Positions 23,073 through 34,681 of a stretch of 64,000 nt of DNA are shown piece after piece. The notes beneath the pieces are model-generated. The model had not been told where the DNA came from. It ran no database searches and saw only the letters and a program-made list of their open reading frames with translations. Each line of letters starts with the position of its first letter. Position 1 is the stretch's first letter. The DNA lies in assembly GCF_964204645.1 (NCBI RefSeq), contig NC_134026.1, positions 11,620,450 through 11,684,449 on the forward strand, read 5' to 3'. The position numbers were made by a program, and so were the translations under genes. The stretch comes from Tubulanus polymorphus (lineage: Eukaryota > Nemertea > Palaeonemertea > Tubulaniformes > Tubulanidae).

Positions 23073-25172
23073 CTAAAACATATTGTGGAGATATGATATG
23101 GCTATGAAATAATCCTGAGAATTTGTTGGCAAAAGGAGGCACTTCCTTGTAATTGCACTGACAGGTAAACACTTAATACATCCAGTTAGAGTTTTTACTC
23201 GAAATATACCAAGCAACTGGGAATCTAGAGGGTAAGTAAACAAACTCCTTCTAATCCTGTATGTTTCATAAACAATTGAGAATGTTTCACCGATTTTCAA
23301 TATGTTTCGTATGAGAGCTATTTCACCATGTATCAGTACACAATTGTCAGGTTTACAATTTTTCAATTTATGACCTTTGATCTCAATTTCAGAACCCTGT
23401 GTAATATCGTAACTGAAAGGAATCTGTTGTGGTAGTAAAGGACCATTTTTATGGACCTTTTTTAGTTTGGATGTTACATTAACCGTATTTGATTCAAAAG
23501 AGGAAAACAAATTTTTTTCTTTTAAACGACGAATTACTTGTGACAAAGGATTAACTGGTGACCGCACCATTCGTTTAAGCTGGCCTAAGTAGTTTTCGAA
23601 AGGAAAACATGAATAGCCATCGAGCGAACCATATCGTTTAACATCTTCAGCTAGATGGATTAAAGAATGGATATTATAAACCATTGCTTTAGAGCCATAA
23701 ATGGTTTCGTAATGCTCTACAAAGAGTAGAATAAGATTGTGTGCATAGTCTGCATGAGACTGACAGAGATTGGTATCTGCTAGTATTCTTACTGCCACAG
23801 AATATATTAAGAAATTTTTATAAGTTTGATCAGGAAGATGAGTCAAGGCAATCATTCCAGTATACAAAGTAATCAGGCGAAACTCAGTGGCCTTCCAGTG
23901 AGCTATTTCTGATAGAGCTCTACCTTTCCTAGCAAATTCAGATGGGATGAATGAATTGAAATTTAGAATTTCAGATGATATAGCTTGAATTACACGACTA
24001 GGCATACGAGACATTAATGGACCCATAATCCAATATTTGAGTAGTCTCTTTGTAACTCCAATGCATATAAGATGCATGTAATCTAAAGGAAATTGAGCAA
24101 CCATGTCAATGGTCAATTTCAAAAATGGGGAGACACCGTGCAGGTGATGTTCAGCATCAACCTGGCGACGGAAATCTTGATCTCTCCGTAAGGGACAATT
24201 GGAATCTGTAAACAACATTTTTCCATTCCAGTTTCCAGGAATAGTACATTTACTGCAACCAGAATAACCACTATGCCCTTGTATATGCTTTACAAATGCC
24301 AAAGCTGGGGCATCACAAATAACTGCTGCTACATAAACATAATAAGTTTTATCTTTGTAACTAAAACCAGATTCAAGTTGGTGAATTTCATCGACAAAGG
24401 GTATTAGAAAATCAGTATCTGAAGGCTTTTTTTGGCCGTAAAATAGGCCAGCAATGAATGGTTGACTTACGGTATCATTATTTGTAGGTAAAGTAATTTT
24501 ACATAAAACTGGCCAAAACTGTGAGTTAGAACTTTTGAATAGCGGAAGACCATCAATATTCACTTGTAATAACAATTTTTGGTCATCATCTAAATCAAAG
24601 TCAATTTTATCTAACCAATTACAAATTCCTAATCGTGCCCCGAAGTGATAATATTGACCACTTGATACTGAACTTATATCAACTGTCGAGATATTATATG
24701 TTTGTAATAATGTTCTGGGGTCTGTAGGCAAGGATGGGTGACATGGGCTTAAAATCTTTAATAAAGCGCCTACAGCTACTTGTGTAATATTGTGATCAGT
24801 AGCCCATTGAGCAAGAGATTTAGACAGCTCTTGGGGTGATTGTTGTTCTTCTGTGTAACTTTCACAGTCGTTAGAAGACAAAGTGTTTATTGATGCAGAA
24901 GAACCACTTATTTCTGATAATTGATCATCCAGTTCATCAAATGCTATGGGACTTGAATTTCCAAGTCCGTAGCTTGAAACTTCCCCCAATAACTCAGGTG
25001 AATTCGGCAATACAGCACCAAGAGTTACATCATTTTCATCATTGGGAGTATTTACAGAATAAATTTGACTCTGATGTTGAGTAGAATTGGATTCTAAGGA
25101 ATTTACAATTGATGCAACTTCACGCCTAATGCGACGGCGGCGTGTCCAAAACGATGGCTCTTTCTGATCCAT
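23073..25172 (-). CDS. transposase, EnSpm/CACTA-like, 699 residues
   Basis: A single uninterrupted frame from ATG at 25,172 to the stop at 23,073. The N-terminus is basic (FWTRRRRIRREV, residues 8-19) and followed by an acidic, Ser-rich stretch to about residue 110. The conserved core begins near LLQVNIDGLPLFKSSNSQFW (Asp207). It continues with VAAVICDAPALAF (Asp287), a CSKC zinc-type pair (Cys306/Cys309), FPLDYMHLICIGVTK (Asp364, His367) and IHSLIHLAEDV...CFPFENYLGQLKR (Glu526). The C-terminal part resembles the DUF4218-type region of CACTA transposases. Asp207, Asp287 and Glu526 are candidate catalytic acids from position and context only. No stop or frameshift is present, which fits a young or active copy. 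Confidence 0.8.
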   Translation of the reverse strand: MDQKEPSFWTRRRRIRREVASIVNSLESNSTQHQSQIYSVNTPNDENDVTLGAVLPNSPELLGEVSSYGLGNSSPIAFDELDDQLSEISGSSASINTLSSNDCESYTEEQQSPQELSKSLAQWATDHNITQVAVGALLKILSPCHPSLPTDPRTLLQTYNISTVDISSVSSGQYYHFGARLGICNWLDKIDFDLDDDQKLLLQVNIDGLPLFKSSNSQFWPVLCKITLPTNNDTVSQPFIAGLFYGQKKPSDTDFLIPFVDEIHQLESGFSYKDKTYYVYVAAVICDAPALAFVKHIQGHSGYSGCSKCTIPGNWNGKMLFTDSNCPLRRDQDFRRQVDAEHHLHGVSPFLKLTIDMVAQFPLDYMHLICIGVTKRLLKYWIMGPLMSRMPSRVIQAISSEILNFNSFIPSEFARKGRALSEIAHWKATEFRLITLYTGMIALTHLPDQTYKNFLIYSVAVRILADTNLCQSHADYAHNLILLFVEHYETIYGSKAMVYNIHSLIHLAEDVKRYGSLDGYSCFPFENYLGQLKRMVRSPVNPLSQVIRRLKEKNLFSSFESNTVNVTSKLKKVHKNGPLLPQQIPFSYDITQGSEIEIKGHKLKNCKPDNCVLIHGEIALIRNILKIGETFSIVYETYRIRRSLFTYPLDSQLLGIFRVKTLTGCIKCLPVSAITRKCLLLPTNSQDYFIAISYLHNMF

Positions 25173-25261
25173 AAAATGGAGGGGCTATTGCTTATGATTA
25201 TTCATTTAAATTAGAACAGGCCAAAATTTAAAGTGTTGTGCCGAACTATAATCAGCCAACA

Positions 25262-25299
25262 AGACTCGAACCCACCGGTCGCTCAGCACTGCTTATATA
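25262..25299 (-). promoter_or_regulatory. candidate transposase promoter (TATA box, plus a B-box-like string)
   Basis: On the minus strand TATATAAG lies at 25,299-25,292, about 120 bp upstream of the transposase ATG. Just downstream, GGGTTCGAGTCTT (25,274-25,262) resembles a tRNA-type B box. No matching A box was found, so the TATA reading is preferred. Confidence 0.35.
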
Positions 25300-26153
25300 G
25301 TGAACGCAACACGCCTATAAATACTGAAGTATGAATAAAATGTTTTTTATCTATGGTTTTAAGAATTTAGTTTCAAAACTCCGCAAATGAAATTGAGGCT
25401 TGCAGCAATAAAATGTCAATCAAATTCAATTTTAAAAAAGGATCCTGACAAAACAAAAATTACGTCCAATTTAAACGAATTGAATTGAACTGACAAACAA
25501 CTCGACAGAATCCAATAGCTGTGGTTACCGGGTATATAAGACCATTAATCAGAAACGTGAATACGCAACAAAAGCAAAGCATACTTAGGGTAAATTCAAT
25601 AGAAAACCTGTTTCTTTTGTCTCCGAAGATCGCTCCTTTGTTCGTGTTCACGGTGAATAATGCATCTTATGCGCATGTGCAATAAATAGCGTGACTCAGC
25701 ATTGTTATCGTTGGTTTCGAATCCCATCGATATATTGCCGTAATAAAGATTGATAATCATCTAAATACAAACAACTTTTTTTTAAATAATGTAACACACC
25801 TTTATTTAAATATAGTTTTTAAAGAATGATCAATAATCGAAAAGTTTTCTACCCATGACCCCATGATGTCGAAATTTTATCGCTAACAGACATCATAATG
25901 ACGTCTATTCACGATGGAAACTATAACTGAATTTTCACCCATTTAACGACGACATACGGATCATAAAACATCAAAATATATCTTTTAGAATTATTACTCA
26001 AATAAAGCTCCCCATAATTGTCGGAATATTTGTCCCCAATATTTCATTTTCTAACATCGCAATGATGTCAGATTGTCATCATATTCCGACAGTCGGTACG
26101 GTCAGATTTCGACGGATTTCTGACATCATTATGACGTAATGCTGCTACTTGGG
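25300..26153. other. right terminal region of the transposon
   Basis: Non-coding, with TGATGTC/GACATCA motifs near 25,865-25,905 and in the last 100 bp, ending GCTGCTACTTGGG. Nothing else recognised. Confidence 0.5.
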
Positions 26154-27289
26154 GAATTGTCTCGTGCGACAAAACCAAAATAATGAATTGTCGCTGGCAA
26201 TAAAACCAAAATAATGAATTATCGCGGGCGATAAAACCAAAATAATGAATTGTCGCGGGCGACAAAACTAAAAGGAAGGATTGTCGCGGGCGACAAAACC
26301 AAAATAATGAATTGTCGCTGGCGATAAAACCAAAGTAATGAATTGTCGTGGGCGATAATACCAAAATATTGAATTTTTTCGCGGGCGACAAAACCAAAAT
26401 AATGAATTGTCTCGTGCGACAAAACCAAAATAATGAATTGTCGCTGGCAATAAAACCAAAATATTGAATTGTCTCAGGCGACAAAACCAAAATAATGAAT
26501 TATCGCGGGGGATAAAACCAAAATATTGAATTGTCGCAGGCGATAAAACCAAAATATTGAATTGTCGCGTGCGACAAAACCAAAAAAAAAATTGTTGCGG
26601 GCGACAAAAACAAAATATAAAACCAAAATAATGAATTGTCTCGGGCGACAAAACCAAAATAATGAATTGTCTCGTGTGACAAAACCAAAATAATGAATTG
26701 TCGCTGGCGATAAAACCAAAATAATGAATTATCGCGGGCGATAAAACCAAAATATAGAATTGTCGCGGGCGACAAAACCAAAATAAAGAATTGTCGCTGG
26801 AGATAAAACCAAAATAATGAATTGTCGCGGGCGATAAAACCTAAATAATGAATTGTCGCGGGCGACAAAACCAAAATAATGAATTATCGCCGGCGATAAA
26901 ACCGTAATAATGAATTGTCGAGGGCGATAAAACAAAAATATTGAATTGTCTCAGGCGACAAAACCAAAATAATGAATTATCGCGGGGGATAAAACCAAAA
27001 TATTGAATTGTCGCAGGCGATAAAACCAAAATATTGAATTGTCGCGGGCGACAAAACCAAAAAAAAAATTGTCGCAGGCGACAAAAACAAAATATTGAAT
27101 TTTTCGCGGGCGACAAAACCAAAATAATGAATTGTCGCAGGCGATAAAACCAAAGTAATGAATTGTCGTGGGCGATAAAACCAAAATATTGAATTTTTTG
27201 CGGGCGACAAAACCAAAATATTGAATTGTCGCGGGCGATAAAACCAAAATAATGAATTGTCTCAGGCGACAAAAGAAAAATAATTAATT

Positions 27290-29640
27290 GTCGCGGGCGA
27301 TAAAACCAAAATAATGAATTATCGCTGGTGACAAAACCAAAATATTGAATTGTCGCGGGCAACAAAACCAAAAAAAAAATTGTCGCAGACGACAAAAAAA
27401 AAATATAAAACCAAAATAATGAATTGTCTCGGGCGACAAAACCAAAATAATGAATTGTCTCGTGCGACAAAACCAAAATAATGAATTGTCGCTGGCAATA
27501 AAACCAAAATATTGAATTGTCTCAGGCGACAAAACCAAAATAATGAATTATCGCGGGGATAAAACCAAAATATTGAATTGTCGCAGGCGATAAAACCAAA
27601 ATATTGAATTGTCGCGTGCGACAAAACCAAAAAAAAAATTGTTGCGGGCGACAAAAACAAAATATAAAACCAAAATAATGAATTGTCTCGGGCGAGAAAA
27701 CCAAAATAATGAATTGTTTCGTGTGACAAAACCAAAATAATGAATTGTCGCTGGCGATAAAACCAAAATAATGAATTATCGCGGGCGATAAAACCAAAAT
27801 ATAGAATTGTCGCGGGAGACAAAACCAAAATAAAGAATTGTCGCTGGAGATAAAACCAAAATAATGAATTGTCGTGGGCGATAAAACCTAAATAATGAAT
27901 TGTCGCGGGCGCACAACCAAAAAAAATGAATTATCGCGGGCGGTAAAACCGTAATAATGAATTGTCGAGGGCGATAAAACCAAAATATTGAATTGTCTCA
28001 GGCGACAAAACCAAAATAATGAATTATCGCGGAGGATAAAACCAAAATATTGAATTGTCGCAGGCGATAAAACCAAAATATTGAATTGTCGCGGGCGACA
28101 AAACCAAAAAAAAATTGTCGCGGGCGACAAAAACAAAATATTGAATTTTTCGCGGGCGACATAACCAAAATAATGAATTGTCGCAGGCGATAAAACCAAA
28201 GTAATGAATTGTCGTGGGCGATAAAACCAAAATAATGAATTGTCTCAGGCGACAAAACAAAAATAATTAATTGTCGCGGGCGATAAAACCAAAATAATAA
28301 ATTATCGCTGGCGACAAAACCAAAATATTGAATTGTCGCGGGCAACAAAACCAAAAAAAAATTGTCACGTACGATAAAAAAAAAATATAAAACCAAAATA
28401 ATGAATTGTCTCGGGCGACAAAACCAAAATAATGAATTGTCTCGTGCGACAAAACCAAAATAATGAATTGTCGCTGGCAATAAAACCAAAATAATGAATT
28501 ATCGCGGGCGATAAAACCAAAATATAGAATTGTCGCGGGCGACAAAACCAAAATAATGAATTGTCGCTGGAGATAAAACGAAAATAATGAATTGTCGCGG
28601 GCGATAAAACCTAAATAATGAATTGTCGCGGGCGACAAAACCAAAATAATGAATTGTCGCGGGCGATAAAACCGTAATAATGAATTGTCGCGGGCGATAA
28701 AACCAAAATATTGAATTGTCTCAGGTGATAAAACCAAAATAATGAATTATCGCGGGGGATAAAACCAAAATATTGAATTGTCGCAGACGATAAAACCAAA
28801 ATATTGAATTGTCGGTGGAGATAAAACCAAAGTAATGAATTGTTGGTGGCGACAAAACCAAAATGGTGAATTGTCCAGGTGACAGAACCAAAATGGTGCA
28901 TTGTCGCGGGCGACAAAACCAAAATAATGAATTGTCGCGGGCGATAAAACCAAAATATTGAATTGTCGCAGGCGATAAAACCAAAATATTGAATTGTCGC
29001 GAGCGACAAAAACAAAATATAAAACCAAAGTAATAAATTGTCGTGGGCAATAAAACCAAAATATTGAATTTTTCGCGGGCGACAAAACCAAAATATGAAT
29101 TATCGCGGGGGATAAAACCAAAATATTGAATTGTCGCAGGCGATTAAACCAAAATATTGAATTGTCGCGAGCGACAAAAACAAAATATAAAACCAAAATA
29201 ATGAATTGTCGCGGGCGATAAAACCTAAATAATGAATTGTTGCGGGCGACAAAACCAAAATAATGAATTGTCGCGGGCGATAAAACCATAATAATGAATT
29301 GTCGCGGGCGACAAAACCAAAATAATGAATTGTCTCGTGCGACAAAACCAAAATAATGAATTGTCGCTGGCAATAAAACCAAAATATTGAATTGTCTCAG
29401 GCGACAAAACCAAAATAATGAATTATCGCGGGGGATAAAACCAAAATATTGAATTGTCGCAGGCGATAAAACCAAAATATTGAATTGTCGCGTGCGACAA
29501 AACCAAAAAAAAAATTGTTGCGGGCGACAAAAACAAAATATAAAACCAAAATAATGAATTGTCTCGGGCGACAAAACCAAAATAATGAATTGTCTCGTGT
29601 GACAAAACCAAAATAATGAATTGTCGCGGGCGATAAAACC
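27290..29640. repeat. segmental duplication in array, copy 1 (offset 5,041 bp)
   Basis: This 2.35-kb stretch matches 32,331-34,681 at a constant offset of 5,041 bp. It shares rare variants such as AGATAAAACGAAAATAATG (28,571 and 33,612) and CGCACAACCAAAA. The constant offset over about 75 units indicates one duplication event after the units had diverged. Confidence 0.85.
29029..29075. other. example of shifted-phase junction units in the array
   Basis: The run AAAGTAATAAATTGTCGTGG followed by GAATTTTTCGCGGGCG marks a unit border that recurs near 17,912, 30,856 and 34,070. It is useful as an anchor when aligning the large array, and no function is implied. Confidence 0.5.
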
Positions 29641-32330
29641 TAAATAATGAATTGTCGCGGGCGACAAAACCAAAATAATGAATTGTCGCGGGCGATAAAA
29701 CCATAATAATGAATTGTCGCGGGCGACAAAACCAAAATAATGAATTATCGCGGGGGATAAAACCAAAATATTGAATTGTCTCAGGTGACAAAACCAAAAT
29801 AATGAATTATCGCGGGGGATAAAACCAAAATAATGAATTATCGCTGGCGACAAAACCAAAATATTGAATTGTCGCGGGCAACAAAACCAAAAAAAAAATT
29901 GTCGCGGACGACAAAAAAAAATATAAAACCAAAATAATGAATTGTCTCGGGCGAGAAAACCAAAATAATGAATTGTCTCGTGCGACAAAACCAAAATAAT
30001 GAATTGTCGCTGGCAATAAAACCAAAATATTGAATTGTCTCAGGCGACAAAACCAAAATAATGAATTATCGCGGGGGATAAAACCAAAATATTGAATTGT
30101 CGCAGGCGATAAAACCAAAATATTGAATTGTCGCGTGCGACAAAACCAAAAAAAAAATTGTTGCGGGCGACAAAAACAAAATATAAAACCAAAATAATGA
30201 ATTGTCTCGGGCGACAAAACCAAAATAATGAATTGTCTCGTGTGACAAAACCAAAATAATGAATTGTCGCGGGCGATAAAACCAAAATATAGAATTGTCG
30301 CGGGCGACAAAACCAAAATAAAGAATTGTTGCTGGAGATAAAACCAAAATAATGAATTATCGTGGGCGATAAAACCGTAATACTGAATTGTCGAGGGCGA
30401 TAAAACCAAAATATTGAATTGTCTCAGGCGACAAAACCAAAATAATGAATTATCGCGGGGGATAAAACCAAAATATTGAATTGTCGCAGGCGATAAAACC
30501 AAAATATTGAATTGTCGCGGGCGACAAAACCACAAAAAAAATTGTCGCGGGCGACAAAAACAAAATATTGAATTTTTCGCGGGCGACAAAACCAAAATAA
30601 TGAATTGTCGCAGGCGATAAAACCAAAGTAATGAATTGTCGTGGGCGATAAAACCAAAATATTGAATTTTTTGCGGGCGACAAAACCAAAATAATGAATT
30701 GTCGCGGGCGATAAAACCAAAATATTGAATTGTCGTGGGCGATAAAACCAAAATATTGAATTTTTTGCGGGCGACAAAACCAAAATAATGAATTGTCGCG
30801 GGCGATAAAACCAAAATATTGAATTGTCGCAGGCGATAAAACAAAATATAAAACCAAAGTAATAAATTGTCGTGGGCAATAAAACCAAAATATTGAATTT
30901 TTCGCGGGCGACAAAACCAAAATATGAATTATCGCGGGGATAAAACCAAAATATTGAATTGTCGCAGGCGATTAAACCAAAATATTGAATTGTCGCGAGC
31001 GACAAAAACAAAATATAAAACCAAAATAATGAATTGTCGCGGGCGATAAAACCTAAATAATGAATTGTCGCGGGTGACAAAACCAAAATAATGAATTGTC
31101 GCGGGCGATAAAACCATAATAATGAATTGTCGCGGGCGACAAAACCAAAATAATGAATTATCGCGGGGGATAAAACCAAAATATTGAATTGTCTCAGGTG
31201 ACAAAACCAAAATAATGAATTATCGCGGGGGATAAAACCAAAATAATGAATTGTCGCGGGCAACAAAACCAAAAAAAAAATTGTCGCGGACGACAAAAAA
31301 AAATATAAAACCAAAATAATGAATTGTCTTGGGCGACAAAACCAAAATAATGAATTGTTTCGTGCGACAAAACCAAAATAATGAATTGTCGCTGGCAATA
31401 AAACCAAAATATTGAATTGTCTCAGGCGACAAAACCAAAATAATGAATTATCGCGGGGGATAAAACCAAAATATTGAATTGTCGCAGGCGATAAAACCAA
31501 AATATTGAATTGTCGCGTGCGACAAAACCAAAAAAAAAATTGTTGCGGGCGACAAAAACAAAATATAAAACCAAAATAATGAATTGTCTCGGGCGACAAA
31601 ACCAAAATAATGAATTGTCTCGTGTGACAAAACCAAAATAATGAATTGTCGCGGGCGATAAAACCAAAATATAGAATTGTCGCGGGCGACAAAACCAAAA
31701 TAAAGAATTGTCGCTGGAGATAAAACCAAAATAATGAATTATCGTGGGCGATAAAACCGTAATACTGAATTGTCGAGGGCGATAAAACCAAAATAATGAA
31801 TTATCGCGGGGGATAAAACCAAAATATTGAATTGTCGCAGGCGATAAAACCAAAATATTGAATTGTCGCGGGCGACAAAACCAAAATAAAGAATTGTCGC
31901 TGGAGATAAAACCAAAATAATGAATTATCGTGGGCGATAAAACCGTAATACTGAATTGTCGAGGGCGATAAAACCAAAATAATGAATTATCGCGGGGGAT
32001 AAAACCAAAATATTGAATTGTCGCAGGCGATAAAACCAAAATATTGAATTGTCTCAGGCGACAAAACCAAAATAATGAATTATCGCGGGGGATAAAACCA
32101 AAATATTGAATTGTCGCAGGCGATAAAACCAAAATATTGAATTGTCGCGGGCGACAAAACCACAAAAAAAATTGTCGCGGGCGACAAAAACAAAATATTG
32201 AATTTTTCGCGGGCGACAAAACCAAAATAATGAATTGTCGCAGGCGATAAAACCAAAGTAATGAATTGTCGTGGGCGATAAAACCAAAATATTGAATTTT
32301 TTGCGGGCGACAAAACCAAAATAATGAATT

Positions 32331-34681
32331 GTCGCGGGCGATAAAACCAAAATAATGAATTATCGCTGGCGACAAAACCAAAATATTGAATTGTCGCGGG
32401 CAACAAAACCAAAAAAAAAATTGTCGCAGACGACAAAAAAAAAATATAAAACCAAAATAATGAATTGTCTCGGGCGACAAAACCAAAATAATGAATTGTC
32501 TCGTGCGACAAAACCAAAATAATGAATTGTCGCTGGCAATAAAACCAAAATATTGAATTGTCTCAGGCGACAAAACCAAAATAATGAATTATCGCGGGGA
32601 TAAAACCAAAATATTGAATTGTCGCAGGCGATAAAACCAAAATATTGAATTGTCGCGTGCGACAAAACCAAAAAAAAAATTGTTGCGGGCGACAAAAACA
32701 AAATATAAAACCAAAATAATGAATTGTCTCGGGCGAGAAAACCAAAATAATGAATTGTTTCGTGTGACAAAACCAAAATAATGAATTGTCGCTGGCGATA
32801 AAACCAAAATAATGAATTATCGCGGGCGATAAAACCAAAATATAGAATTGTCGCGGGAGACAAAACCAAAATAAAGAATTGTCGCTGGAGATAAAACCAA
32901 AATAATGAATTGTCGTGGGCGATAAAACCTAAATAATGAATTGTCGCGGGCGCACAACCAAAATAATGAATTATCGCGGGCGGTAAAACCGTAATAATGA
33001 ATTGTCGAGGGCGATAAAACCAAAATATTGAATTGTCTCAGGCGACAAAACCAAAATAATGAATTATCGCGGGGGATAAAACCAAAATATTGAATTGTCG
33101 CAGGCGATAAAACCAAAATATTGAATTGTCGCGGGCGACAAAACCAAAAAAAAATTGTCGCGGGCGACAAAAACAAAATATTGAATTTTTCGCGGGCGAC
33201 AAAACCAAAATAATGAATTGTCGCAGGCGATAAAACCAAAGTAATGAATTGTCGTGGGCGATAAAACCAAAATAATGAATTGTCTCAGGCGACAAAACAA
33301 AAATAATTAATTGTCGCGGGCGATAAAACCAAAATAATGAATTATCGCTGGCGACAAAACCAAAATATTGAATCGTCGCGGGCAACAAAACCAAAAAAAA
33401 AATTGTCACGTACGATAAAAAAAAAATATAAAACCAAAATAATGAATTGTCTCGGGCGACAAAACCAAAATAATGAATTGTCTCGTGCGACAAAACCAAA
33501 ATAATGAATTGTCGCTGGCAATAAAACCAAAATAATGAATTATCGCGGGCGATAAAACCAAAATATAGAATTGTCGCGGGCGACAAAACCAAAATAATGA
33601 ATTGTCGCTGGAGATAAAACGAAAATAATGAATTGTCGCGGGCGATAAAACCTAAATAATGAATTGTCGCGGGCGACAAAACCAAAATAATGAATTGTCG
33701 CGGGCGATAAAACCGTAATAATGAATTGTCGCGGGCGATAAAACCAAAATATTGAATTGTCTCAGGTGATAAAACCAAAATAATGAATTATCGCGGGGGA
33801 TAAAACCAAAATATTGAATTGTCGCAGACGATAAAACCAAAATATTGAATTGTCGGTGGAGATAAAACCAAAGTAATGAATTGTTGCTGGCGACAAAACC
33901 AAAATGGTGAATTGTCCAGGTGACAGAACCAAAATGGTGCATTGTCGCGGGCGACAAAACCAAAATAATGAATTGTCGCGGGCGATAAAACCAAAATATT
34001 GAATTGTCGCAGGCGATAAAACCAAAATATTGAATTGTCGCGAGCGACAAAAACAAAATATAAAACCAAAGTAATAAATTGTCGTGGGCAATAAAACCAA
34101 AATATTGAATTTTTCGCGGGCGACAAAACCAAAATATGAATTATCGCGGGGGATAAATCCAAAATATTGAATTGTCGCAGGCGATTAAACCAAAATATTG
34201 AATTGTCGCGAGCGACAAAAACAAAATATAAAACCAAAATAATGAATTGTCGCGGGCGATAAAACCTAAATAAGGAATTGTTGCGGGCGACAAAACCAAA
34301 ATAATGAATTGTCGCGGGCGATAAAACCATAATAATGAATTGTCGCGGGCGACAAAACCAAAATAATGAATTGTCTCGTGCGACAAAACCAAAATAATGA
34401 ATTGTCGCTGGCAATAAAACCAAAATATTGAATTGTCTCAGGCGACAAAACCAAAATAATGAATTATCGCGGGGGATTAAACCAAAATATTGAATTGTCG
34501 CAGGCGATAAAACCAAAATATTGAATTGTCGCGTGCGACAAAACCAAAAAAAAAATTGTTGCGGGCGACAAAAACAAAATATAAAACCAAAATAATGAAT
34601 TGTCTCGGGCGACAAAACCAAAATAATGAATTGTCTCGTGTGACAAAACCAAAATAATGAATTGTCGCGGGCGATAAAACC
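32331..34681. repeat. segmental duplication in array, copy 2 (offset 5,041 bp)
   Basis: Partner of 27,290-29,640. Differences are few, for example GATTAAACC for GATAAAACC near 34,476. To the right the match to copy 1 ends, and the sequence instead follows the 30,280/31,660 segments. Confidence 0.85.

Larger units (their letters stand above)
18964..26153 (-). mobile_element. 7,190-bp DNA transposon, EnSpm/CACTA-like, apparently intact
   Basis: The termini are the exact inverted repeat CCCAAGTAGC...GCTACTTGGG. They are flanked by GA on both sides (18,962-18,963 and 26,154-26,155), and removing the element and one GA restores a normal 31-bp unit. Subterminal regions are packed with TGATGTCA/TGACATCA and TGACGT motifs at both ends. 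Inside are two minus-strand genes: a 699-residue transposase and a six-exon gene with a DUF4806-like region. A transposase that recalls the CACTA/EnSpm group (Transposase_21/DUF4218-like blocks) plus a short target duplication suggests that superfamily. The CCC ends are not the classical CACTA, so it may be a separate branch. Confidence 0.85.

Noticed and set aside
25262-25274. tRNA gene or tRNA-derived SINE
   Set aside because: Only a B-box-like GGGTTCGAGTC is present. No A box, cloverleaf or SINE tail was found.
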